NCBI GenBank assembly: GCA_031286755.1
Contig: JAITTX010000488.1
Coordinates: 1 to 41,071, forward strand
DNA from: Paraburkholderia sp.
GTDB lineage: Bacteria > Pseudomonadota > Gammaproteobacteria > Burkholderiales > Burkholderiaceae
Length of the DNA stretch: 41,071 nt
Direction: 5' to 3'
Below, piece after piece: positions 25,598 through 32,689 of the stretch. The notes beneath the pieces were generated by a model that was not told where the DNA came from, ran no database searches, and was given only the letters and a program-made list of their open reading frames with translations. The position numbers and the translations under genes were made by a program. Every line of letters starts with the position of its first letter. Positions within the stretch are counted from its first letter, which is position 1.

Positions 25598-26326
25598 TCA
25601 AGCACTCTGCGCCGCCCGCCTCAAGCGCTCCCTGCTGCTCGACAGATGCATGCGCATCGCGGCGCGCGCGCTTTCCGAATCGTGTCTGGCGATGGCGTCA
25701 TAAATGCTCTCGTGCTCGCGGTTCACGAGCTCGGCATAGGCCTCGGGATCACTGCGCGCGATGCCAGCCGAATCGATGCGATGGCGCGGAATAAGCGCGG
25801 CGCCCATCTGCGTGAGGATGTCGACGAAATAACGGTTGCCGGTGGCCTGCGCCACCGCGACGTGAAATTGCAGATCGGCGCCCGCGCCGTCGCCGCCCGC
25901 GCGCGTGCCGGCCGCAATCGCATCGAGCGCCGCGCGGATATTCGCGAGGTCGCGCTCGCTCGCGCGCTGCGCGGCGAGCCCCGCGCATTCCGTTTCCAGG
26001 CTGATGCGCAGCTCCAGCACCGAGAGCAGGTCGTTGAGCGTGCTCGCGGGTACGACTTCGAGATCGAGCGGCGCGCGGCGCGGCTCCAGCACGAAGCTGC
26101 CGATGCCATGGCGCGTCTCGATCACCGACATGGCCTGCAGCCGCGAGATGGCCTCGCGCACCACGGTACGGCTCACGCCCAGCGTGCTCATGAGGCTGCT
26201 TTCGGTCGGCAGCTTGTCGCCGGGCTTCAGCGCGCGCGACGCAATCTGCTCGTTGATGTAGTTGACGGCCTGCCCGGCCAGATTGCGGCTGCGTGCGGGT
26301 ATGGGCGCGGCGTTCGATTCGGCCAT
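25598..26326 (-). CDS. GntR-family (FadR/FCD) regulator, likely of glucarate catabolism
   Basis: The start at 26326 follows AAGGAGGGG and gives 242 residues. A winged helix-turn-helix (LPTESSLMSTLGVSRTVVRE, then IETRHGIGSFV) covers about residues 15-85. The FCD effector domain follows (LLSVLELRISLETECAGLAA, DLQFHVAVAQATGN, EHESIYDAIARHD), with the acidic and histidine residues that usually bind a metal and a carboxylate ligand. It is separated from the glucarate operon only by the toxin-antitoxin pair. Near-identical palindromes on its own and the operon's promoters indicate that it controls both. The ligand is probably a sugar acid or pathway intermediate. Confidence 0.9.
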   Translation of the reverse strand: MAESNAAPIPARSRNLAGQAVNYINEQIASRALKPGDKLPTESSLMSTLGVSRTVVREAISRLQAMSVIETRHGIGSFVLEPRRAPLDLEVVPASTLNDLLSVLELRISLETECAGLAAQRASERDLANIRAALDAIAAGTRAGGDGAGADLQFHVAVAQATGNRYFVDILTQMGAALIPRHRIDSAGIARSDPEAYAELVNREHESIYDAIARHDSESARAAMRMHLSSSRERLRRAAQSA

Positions 26327-26357
26327 CGTCCCCTCCTTGAAATGCGAATTTCGTTTC

Positions 26358-26377
26358 ATTATACGTCGTCGGACAAC
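26358..26377 (-). promoter_or_regulatory. Autoregulatory operator and -10 of the GntR gene
   Basis: On the minus strand a perfect TATAAT (26363-26358) lies 31 nt before the start codon. The palindrome GTTGTCCGACGAC (plus strand GTCGTCGGACAAC, 26365-26377) sits immediately upstream of it, inside the promoter spacer. It matches operator A of the glucarate operon in 12 of 13 positions. The -35 is poor (CGCCAA). A weaker related sequence, GAGATCGGACAAC, lies at 26442-26454. Confidence 0.6.
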
Positions 26378-26667
26378 CAGTTGGCGGCTGCCTGCATCGC
26401 GCGCGAATCTTGAGTTTGCGCCGTACGCCGGCAGCCCCGAAGAGATCGGACAACCGGGTTTCCCGGCGCCATCGGCGGCGCCTCCGGCTGCCTCGCAATC
26501 CAACGCCAGGCAAAGCTCGTCTGCGCTCATCAGTTATTTCGGATTCCATATCGATCGATGAGATCCATGTTGCACGCGCCTGCACCCGCGAGATCGATGC
26601 GTTAGCAAACATTTTTATTTGAAGGTCGGATAAAAAAATCGGCTCGGATAATTTGTACACGTTCAAC

Positions 26668-26695
26668 TCGACAGATCGCGTTTTTCCACGATAAT
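26668..26695 (+). promoter_or_regulatory. Candidate promoter of the cytochrome/oxidase cluster
   Basis: TCGACA (26668-26673) and GATAAT (26690-26695), each one base off consensus, are 16 nt apart. The predicted start near 26702 gives a leader of about 175 nt before the first cytochrome gene. Identified by eye only. Confidence 0.35.
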
Positions 26696-26878
26696 GTGTT
26701 CCAGAAGATGCGCGCCGGAACGCGGTCGCCACGCAGTTGCCTCACAGTCTGTCGCAGTCGGGTTTGAGGCCCTGCACATGAGCGAGCCCATCACCGCGCC
26801 GGACGACGCCTCAACTGATATCGAATCGCATCGCGCTTGTGCCGTATATGCCGTCCACAATCCGCAACGAGGGAATCA

Positions 26879-27586
26879 TTGAGAAACCGCATCGTCCGCG
26901 TTGTCCTCTGCGCCGTGGCACTCGCGCTGCCGTGCGCCGCGTCCTTCGCGGCCCCGCCCGCGGAACCCGCGCCTGACACGATGCAAGCCCGTGTGATGGG
27001 CTGCGCCGCATGTCACGGCGCGCACGGCGAAGGCACCGACAACGACTACTTTCCGCGCCTCGCCGGCAAACCCGCAGGCTATCTCTACAACCAGCTCATC
27101 GCGTTTCGCGACGGCGGCCGCAGCTATCCGCCGATGAACTATCTGCTCGCGTATCTGCCCGATGCGTATCTCAAGCAGATGGCCGAGTTCTTCGCGCACG
27201 AGCGCCCGCCCTACCCGCCGCCCGCCACGCCGAAGGTGGATGCGGCCATGCTCGCGCTCGGCAAGTCGCTCGTCATGAACGGCGCGCCCGATCGCAAGGT
27301 GCCCGCGTGCGCGGCCTGTCACGGCGCTTCGCTCACCGGCATGCAACCCGCCATTCCCGGCCTCGTGGGCCTGCATGCCGACTACATCAGCGCGCAACTG
27401 GGCGCGTTCCGCTACGGCACGCGCCGCGCCGCCAGCCCGGACTGCATGCACGACATCGCCTCGCATCTCGCCGAACGCGACATCACGGCCATTGCCGCGT
27501 GGCTCGCCTCGCAGCCCGCGCCTGCCGACCCGACGCCCGCCGCGCCCGCGCACTTGCCGCTCGCATGCGGCAGCGCCCACAACTAG
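26879..27586 (+). CDS. Exported diheme cytochrome c (c4-like)
   Basis: A TTG start at 26879, preceded by GAGGGA at the right distance, gives 235 residues beginning MRNRIVRVVLCAVALALP with a signal peptide cleaved near SFA/AP. A longer frame from another TTG at 26837 lacks this ribosome site. Two CAACH heme motifs lie at 42-46 and 144-148, each starting a cytochrome c domain (YLYNQLIAFRDG and YISAQLGAFRYG mark the repeat), as in cytochrome c4. It is likely a periplasmic electron carrier feeding the downstream oxidase. The next cytochrome gene begins 13 nt after its stop. Confidence 0.88.
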   Translation: MRNRIVRVVLCAVALALPCAASFAAPPAEPAPDTMQARVMGCAACHGAHGEGTDNDYFPRLAGKPAGYLYNQLIAFRDGGRSYPPMNYLLAYLPDAYLKQMAEFFAHERPPYPPPATPKVDAAMLALGKSLVMNGAPDRKVPACAACHGASLTGMQPAIPGLVGLHADYISAQLGAFRYGTRRAASPDCMHDIASHLAERDITAIAAWLASQPAPADPTPAAPAHLPLACGSAHN

Positions 27587-27599
27587 CCGAGGCCTCGAC

Positions 27600-28988
27600 G
27601 TGCGCAAACTTCGATCCCTCACCCCGACGATGCCGGCCCCGGCGTCCACGCCCATCGCGGCCTGGCGCATCACCCGCACGCTGGCGCTGAGCGCCGCGCT
27701 CCTGTGCGCGAGCGCGCTCGCGCACGCGCAGAGCGGCGCGCCCTCGGCCAATTCAGCGGATGCGGCCAGCGCTGCCGCCGCCACGGCAACGGCCAACGCC
27801 AAGCCCGTGGCGAGCAATGCCGAGCTGCTCGTGCGCGGCGAGTATCTTGCGCGCGCGGGAGACTGCATCGCCTGCCATACCGTGCCGTCGCAGAAGATGT
27901 TCGGCGGCGGCCGTCCAATGGAAACGCCGTTCGGCACGCTCTATACGCCGAACATCTCGTCGGACAAGGAGTTCGGCATTGGCGCGTGGAGCGCCGACGA
28001 TTTCTACCGCATGCTGCACGAGGGCAAGTCGCGCGACGGCACGCTGCTCTACCCGGCAATGCCGTTCGCGTCGTACACCAAGGTCACGCGCGCCGACTCC
28101 GACGCAATCTACGCCTACCTGCTTTCCACGCCCGCGGTGCATCAGCCCAATCGCGCGCATACGCTGCGCTTTCCGTATAACCAGCGCAAGCTCCTGCTCG
28201 GCTGGCGGGCGCTGTTCTTCCGCGCGGGCGAGTTCAAGCCCGATCCGAAGCAATCGGTGGAATGGAATCGCGGCGCGTATCTGGTGGAGGGCCTCGGGCA
28301 TTGCACGATGTGCCACACGGAGATCAACGCGCTCGGCGGCAACACCGCCTCCAAGGAATTCCAGGGCGGCCTGATCCCGCTGCAGAACTGGTACGCGCCC
28401 TCGCTCACCTCGAACAAGGAGGCGGGCCTTGGCGACTGGAGCATCGAGGACATCGTCGATCTGCTGCATGCGGGCGTCTCGAATCGAGGCGCCGTGTACG
28501 GGCCGATGGCCGAGGTCGTCTACGACAGCTTCCAGTACCTCACCGAAGACGACGTGCGTGCCGTGGCCGTCTATCTGAAGTCGCTGCCGGGCCACTCGAA
28601 CGAAGTCGACAAGTCGCCCAAGAGCCAGTTCGTGACCGAGGAGGCCAACCGCCTCTCGCCGCTCGGCAAGAAGATCTACGACGCGCAGTGCGCCGAGTGC
28701 CACGCCGCCGAAGGCCAGGGGAAGCTGCCGCATTTCCCGCCGCTCGCGAACAACCAGTCGATCCAGATGAATTCGGCGGTGAACCCCATCCGCATGGTGC
28801 TCAACGGCGGCTATGCGCCGGGCACGAAGAAGAACCCGATGCCGTACGGCATGCCGCCGTTCGCGCAATTGCTTTCCGATGAAGAAGTGGCCGCCGTGGT
28901 CACCTATATCCGCACGGCATGGGGCAACCACGGCACGCCGATTTCCGGGCGCGAGGTGAACGCGCTGCGCTCGGCGCCGCTTTTCTGA
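27600..28988 (+). CDS. Exported triheme cytochrome c, alcohol-dehydrogenase-subunit-like
   Basis: The GTG at 27600 gives 462 residues with an N-terminal signal peptide (TLALSAALLCASALAHAQ); an ATG at 27630 is an alternative without ribosome site. Three heme motifs are present: CIACH (89-93), CTMCH (235-239) and CAECH (364-368). Domain spacing and motifs (GGGRPMETPFGTLYTPNIS, MPFASYTKVTRADSDAIYAYL) match the cytochrome subunit of membrane alcohol, aldehyde and sugar dehydrogenases. No catalytic flavin or quinoprotein subunit is adjacent, so here it may act as a stand-alone electron bridge to the ba3-type oxidase encoded just downstream. Confidence 0.9.
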   Translation: MRKLRSLTPTMPAPASTPIAAWRITRTLALSAALLCASALAHAQSGAPSANSADAASAAAATATANAKPVASNAELLVRGEYLARAGDCIACHTVPSQKMFGGGRPMETPFGTLYTPNISSDKEFGIGAWSADDFYRMLHEGKSRDGTLLYPAMPFASYTKVTRADSDAIYAYLLSTPAVHQPNRAHTLRFPYNQRKLLLGWRALFFRAGEFKPDPKQSVEWNRGAYLVEGLGHCTMCHTEINALGGNTASKEFQGGLIPLQNWYAPSLTSNKEAGLGDWSIEDIVDLLHAGVSNRGAVYGPMAEVVYDSFQYLTEDDVRAVAVYLKSLPGHSNEVDKSPKSQFVTEEANRLSPLGKKIYDAQCAECHAAEGQGKLPHFPPLANNQSIQMNSAVNPIRMVLNGGYAPGTKKNPMPYGMPPFAQLLSDEEVAAVVTYIRTAWGNHGTPISGREVNALRSAPLF

Positions 28989-29022
28989 AGTTGTGGTTGC
29001 AACTATTTTCATTGAGACCGCG

Positions 29023-29205
29023 ATGATCGAAACACCCGTTCCTCAGCAGCCAGGCGAGCGCCCGCAGGACGAGCAAGTCGACGAGATCGTGCGCCGCGGG
29101 CCGTGCGGCGCGCTCGCGCTCGCCAGCATTGCCACGGCCATCGTCATCGCGATCTGGTTCGCGTTCTACTTTCTGGTGTTTCTGCCGCGCGGCGTCATTC
29201 AATAG
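29023..29205 (+). CDS. Small single-span protein, probable oxidase subunit IIa
   Basis: This 60-residue protein has a charged N-terminal half (PGERPQDEQVDEIVRRG) and one transmembrane helix (ALASIATAIVIAIWFAFYFLVF, about 33-54). It lies 34 nt after the triheme cytochrome and 84 nt before subunit II. B-type (ba3) oxidases have a single-helix subunit IIa encoded in this position, so that is the best reading. The sequence is too short for firm family assignment. Confidence 0.7.
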   Translation: MIETPVPQQPGERPQDEQVDEIVRRGPCGALALASIATAIVIAIWFAFYFLVFLPRGVIQ

Positions 29206-29289
29206 ATGAGCCGCTACTGAGTCACTACGGAGCCAGCGCCGCGCAACCCGCTCGCAACCCCTTCACTCAATCTCGCGCCAACCGCCTAC

Positions 29290-29868
29290 ATGTCCACGCA
29301 TCCAACCGATCCCCATGGCAGCGCCGAAGTGGCCGCGCGCGTGGAGCGCCGCTGGGCCACGCTCATGGTGGCGCTCGTTCTCGTGCTGGTGGCGATGACC
29401 GTCTACACCGGCCTGCACTGGGCCATGATGCCGCCTTCGCGCGTCGAGACTATCGACCCGGAAACGCTGCACGTCTCCGGCGAATTCGTCGAAACCAACC
29501 TGGGCAGCGCGCTCGAGCCGGACGGATCCGTCACGGTGCGCGTGATCGCGCAGCAGTATTCGTTCACGCCGCAATGCATCGTGGTGCCCACGGACACGCC
29601 CATCACCTTCCGCGCCACCAGCGCCGACGTCGTGCACGGTTTTCTCGTGACCGACACGAACCTCAATTCGATGGTCGAGCCGGGCTACGTCTCCACCTTC
29701 CGCACGACCTTCGAGAAGCCCGGCGACCATCTCATGCCGTGCCACGAATATTGCGGCACGGGCCACCAGGGCATGTGGGCGCACGTGAAAGTCGTCGAGC
29801 GCGACACCTTCATGCAAATGGCCGCCCTTCCGGAGAACCATTCGCGGAGACTGAGCTGTGTTAAATAA
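29290..29868 (+). CDS. Cytochrome c oxidase subunit II, B-type, with CuA site
   Basis: The protein of 192 residues has one transmembrane helix (about 24-44) followed by a cupredoxin domain. The CuA ligands are intact: His116 (DVVHGF), then Cys151, Cys155, His159 and Met162 in CHEYCGTGHQGM. The single N-terminal span and short length are typical of ba3-type oxidases rather than the two-span aa3 type. It accepts electrons from cytochrome c at the periplasmic face and passes them to subunit I. The stop overlaps the start of subunit I by 11 nt. Confidence 0.93.
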   Translation: MSTHPTDPHGSAEVAARVERRWATLMVALVLVLVAMTVYTGLHWAMMPPSRVETIDPETLHVSGEFVETNLGSALEPDGSVTVRVIAQQYSFTPQCIVVPTDTPITFRATSADVVHGFLVTDTNLNSMVEPGYVSTFRTTFEKPGDHLMPCHEYCGTGHQGMWAHVKVVERDTFMQMAALPENHSRRLSCVK

Positions 29869-31483
29869 CAAGCGACTCGTGCTCGCCCACTTCTGGCTCG
29901 CGTTCATCCTCTTCGGGGTCGCGCTGCTGCTCGGCGCGTGGCAGATGCTCGTGCGCAGCCCGCTGCATCCCTGGCTGCACGACCCCGAGCTCTACTACCG
30001 CTCGGTCACCGAGCACGGCACCGTAATGGGCTACGCGTTCCCCACGCTCATCGCCATGGGTTTCGGCTACGCCGTGACCGAGCTCTCGCTCAAGCGTCCG
30101 CTCATCGGCGCGCGCTGGGCGTGGCTCGGCTTCATCCTGCTCGCGCTCGGCGCCGTCACCGCCTCCGCGCCGGTCGCGCTCGGCCGCGCTTCGGTGCTCT
30201 ACACGTTCTATCCGCCGATGATCGCCAACGCGTTCTATTACATCGGCGTGGTGCTCGTGGTGGTGGGCTCGTGGGTCGGGGTCGCGCTGATGGGCGTGAA
30301 CTTCACCGCGTGGAAGCGCGCGAACCCCGGCAAACCGGTGCCGCTCGCGATGTTCGCGACCACCGCGGGCGCGTTTCTGTGGGGCTGGACCGCCGTGGGC
30401 GCGGCCATCGAAGTGCTGTTCATGATCCTGCCCGTCGCGCTCGGCTGGCGCAGCACCATCGACGCGGGCCTCGCGCGCGTGTTCTTCTCGTGGACGCTGC
30501 ACGCCATCGTCTACTTCTGGCTCATGCCGGCGTACATCTGCTACTACACGATCATTCCGCGCGCGATCGGCGGCCGGCTCTATAGCGACTCGATGGCGCG
30601 CATCTCGTTCATCCTGTTCCTCGTGGTGGCCATGCCCATCGGCCTGCACCACCTCTTCACCGACCCGCAGGTGGGCTCGGGCTTCAAGTTCCTGCAGTCG
30701 GTGTTCACGGCGCTCGTGTCGGTGCCCACGCTGCTCACGGTCTTCACGATCTGCGCCTCGGTGGAGATCGCGGGGCGGCTGCGCGGCGGCAAGGGCGTGT
30801 TCGGCTGGATCGCGAAGCTGCCGTGGCAAAACCCGCAGATGCTGGCCGTGGCGTTCTCGTTCGTGATGCTCGGCTTCGGCGGCGCGGGCGGGCTCATCAA
30901 CATGAGCTACCAGCTCGATCAGCCCATTCACAACACGCAATGGGTCACGGGCCACTTCCACCTGATCTTCGGCGGCGCGATCGTCATCATGTACTTCGCC
31001 ATTGCCTACGATCTGTGGCCGCAGATCACGGGCCGCGCGCTCAACAACTGGCGGCTCATGCGCTGGCAGCTGTGGCTGTGGTTCATCGGCATGATCGTGA
31101 CCACCTTTCCGTGGCACCTGGTGGGCATTCTCGGCATGCCGCGCCGCATGGCCTACTTCGACTACAGCGACCCCGCGCTGGCCGCGCAGGCGAGCCTCGT
31201 GACCGCATCGGCGGTGGGTGGCCTGATTCTCGTGATCTCCGCAATCCTGTTCTTCGTGGTGCTGCTGCAAGGCCATCGCAGCCCGCTCCAGACGCCCGAG
31301 GAATACCGCTTCAGCGCGCCGGTGCATGAATCGCCCGTGCTGCCCCGCGCGCTCAACGGTTTCGCGCTGTGGGTCGTGCTGATGATCGCGCTCACGATCA
31401 CCAACTACGGCTACCCCATCGCCCAACTGCTCGCGACACCCAACACGGCCGTGCCCGCGATTCCGATCGGAGCGCCGCGATGA
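29858..31483 (+). CDS. Cytochrome c oxidase subunit I, B-type (ba3-like)
   Basis: A GTG at 29858 behind GGAGA gives 541 residues with at least twelve transmembrane segments. Conserved histidines include EHGTVMGY (low-spin heme), WTLHAIVYFWLMPAY (CuB ligand region), GLHHLF (CuB pair) and GHFHLIFGG at 366-368 (low-spin and high-spin heme). The HAIVYFWLMPAYICYY sequence is close to the B-family (Thermus ba3) form, and the E-containing D-channel motif of A-type enzymes is not seen. The enzyme reduces O2 to water while pumping protons, probably with high O2 affinity. No subunit III or heme-insertion genes are nearby. Confidence 0.95.
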   Translation: MLNNKRLVLAHFWLAFILFGVALLLGAWQMLVRSPLHPWLHDPELYYRSVTEHGTVMGYAFPTLIAMGFGYAVTELSLKRPLIGARWAWLGFILLALGAVTASAPVALGRASVLYTFYPPMIANAFYYIGVVLVVVGSWVGVALMGVNFTAWKRANPGKPVPLAMFATTAGAFLWGWTAVGAAIEVLFMILPVALGWRSTIDAGLARVFFSWTLHAIVYFWLMPAYICYYTIIPRAIGGRLYSDSMARISFILFLVVAMPIGLHHLFTDPQVGSGFKFLQSVFTALVSVPTLLTVFTICASVEIAGRLRGGKGVFGWIAKLPWQNPQMLAVAFSFVMLGFGGAGGLINMSYQLDQPIHNTQWVTGHFHLIFGGAIVIMYFAIAYDLWPQITGRALNNWRLMRWQLWLWFIGMIVTTFPWHLVGILGMPRRMAYFDYSDPALAAQASLVTASAVGGLILVISAILFFVVLLQGHRSPLQTPEEYRFSAPVHESPVLPRALNGFALWVVLMIALTITNYGYPIAQLLATPNTAVPAIPIGAPR

Positions 31484-32268
31484 GCGAAGAACGCCTGTTC
31501 ACGTTACGCAATGTGTGGTTCCGCGCGAGCGTGGGCGCGACGATACTCGCGCTCGTCGGCGCCGCGCTGATCGGCTTCGTCTGGCTGCCTTCCGTGCAAC
31601 GCGACGCGCAATTCCAGGGCATCTGGAACGCCATCTGCAGCGCAGCCGGCGTGCCGCGCCAGTGGTATCAGGCGGGCACCCCGGTCACGCCGGGCTACAA
31701 GGTCAGCACGGCCGAGCTCACGCCGCAGATGTTCGACAACGCCAGCACCCTCTCGATCGGGCGCGGCGCCACGCTCTCGCTGCGCTGCACGATGTGCCAC
31801 GGCCCGCAAGGCATGAGCGAGGCCAATTCGCCGAATCTCGCGGGGCAGTTCGCGAGCGTGGTGTACAAGGAGCTGCTCGACTTCCAGAGCGGCGCGCGCA
31901 AGAACGCGGTCATGACGCCAATGGCGCAGAATCTCTCGGACCAGGACATGCGCGACCTCGCGGCCTACTATGCCTCGCTGCCGCCCGCGGCGCGCGTGCG
32001 CGGCCAGCCGCCCGGCATCGTCGCGCTCGGCGCGCCGATGCGCAATATCCCGGCGTGCGCCTCGTGCCACGGCGGCGTGGACCACAAGGTGGGCACCCCC
32101 TGGCTCGACGGCATGCCCGCGGCCTACACCAGGGCCCAGCTCGCGGCCTTCGCGGACGGCACGCGCCACAACGACATTTCCGAGCAGATGCGCAACATCG
32201 CGCGCAACATGACTGCCGGGGAAATCGACGCGGCGGCGGCCTGGTATGCGGGCGGCGCCCATCCGTAA
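31480..32268 (+). CDS. Membrane-anchored diheme cytochrome c
   Basis: The ATG at 31480 overlaps the subunit I stop (ATGA) and gives 262 residues. An uncleaved N-terminal anchor (about 16-36, SVGATILALVGAALIGFVWL) is followed by two heme motifs, CTMCH (103-107) and CASCH (193-197), in a c4-like tandem. Tight coupling to the oxidase gene suggests that it is the immediate electron donor, or a fixed subunit of the oxidase complex. Confidence 0.9.
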   Translation: MSEERLFTLRNVWFRASVGATILALVGAALIGFVWLPSVQRDAQFQGIWNAICSAAGVPRQWYQAGTPVTPGYKVSTAELTPQMFDNASTLSIGRGATLSLRCTMCHGPQGMSEANSPNLAGQFASVVYKELLDFQSGARKNAVMTPMAQNLSDQDMRDLAAYYASLPPAARVRGQPPGIVALGAPMRNIPACASCHGGVDHKVGTPWLDGMPAAYTRAQLAAFADGTRHNDISEQMRNIARNMTAGEIDAAAAWYAGGAHP

Positions 32269-32325
32269 CGAGTGACACTTCATGCTCTGGACGCGACACC
32301 CGTGTCCTGAGCCGGAGGAACCATC

Positions 32326-32664
32326 ATGGCCATTGCTCACGCCAGGCCAGGCGAAGTCTTCGATGTGCATGCGCTAGGCGGCGCGCTCAAGGATGCGAAA
32401 TCGACCACGCTGATCCGCTCCGCGCAACTCGAGGTGATACGCCTCGTGCTGCCGGCCGGCAAACAGTTGCCCGAACATAGCGTGCCCGGCGAGATCACGG
32501 TGCAATGCGTGGTGGGCGTGATCCGCTTTTTCGTGAAAGGCGAGCCGCGCACGATGCAGGCGGGCCAGATGCTGCTGCTCGGCGCGGGCGAGCCGCACGC
32601 GCTCGAAGCGCTCGACGACGCCTCGGTCATCGTCACGATTCATCTCGCGCGCGACGGCAAGTAG
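32326..32664 (+). CDS. Small cupin-domain protein
   Basis: This 112-residue single-domain cupin starts behind GGAGGA. The first cupin block (LPAGKQLPEHSVPGEITVQCVVG) and the second (MLLLGAGEPHALEAL) are visible, with one or two histidines but not the full metal triad of active dioxygenases. It lies 57 nt after the diheme cytochrome gene and may be co-transcribed with the oxidase cluster. Similar proteins are common in Burkholderiaceae; no function is assigned. Confidence 0.8.
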   Translation: MAIAHARPGEVFDVHALGGALKDAKSTTLIRSAQLEVIRLVLPAGKQLPEHSVPGEITVQCVVGVIRFFVKGEPRTMQAGQMLLLGAGEPHALEALDDASVIVTIHLARDGK

Positions 32665-32689
32665 GCACCCTTCCCCTTACTCCCACCCT

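Larger units (their letters stand above)
26327..26878. other. 552-bp gene-free region between GntR gene and cytochrome cluster
   Basis: This divergent intergenic region holds the GntR promoter and operator on the left and the candidate cytochrome promoter at 26668-26695 on the right. Between them are AT-rich stretches and a short direct repeat TCGGATAA (26626-26633 and 26644-26651). No FNR/ANR-type box (TTGAT-N4-ATCAA) was found by eye, and open frames here look non-coding. Confidence 0.6.
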
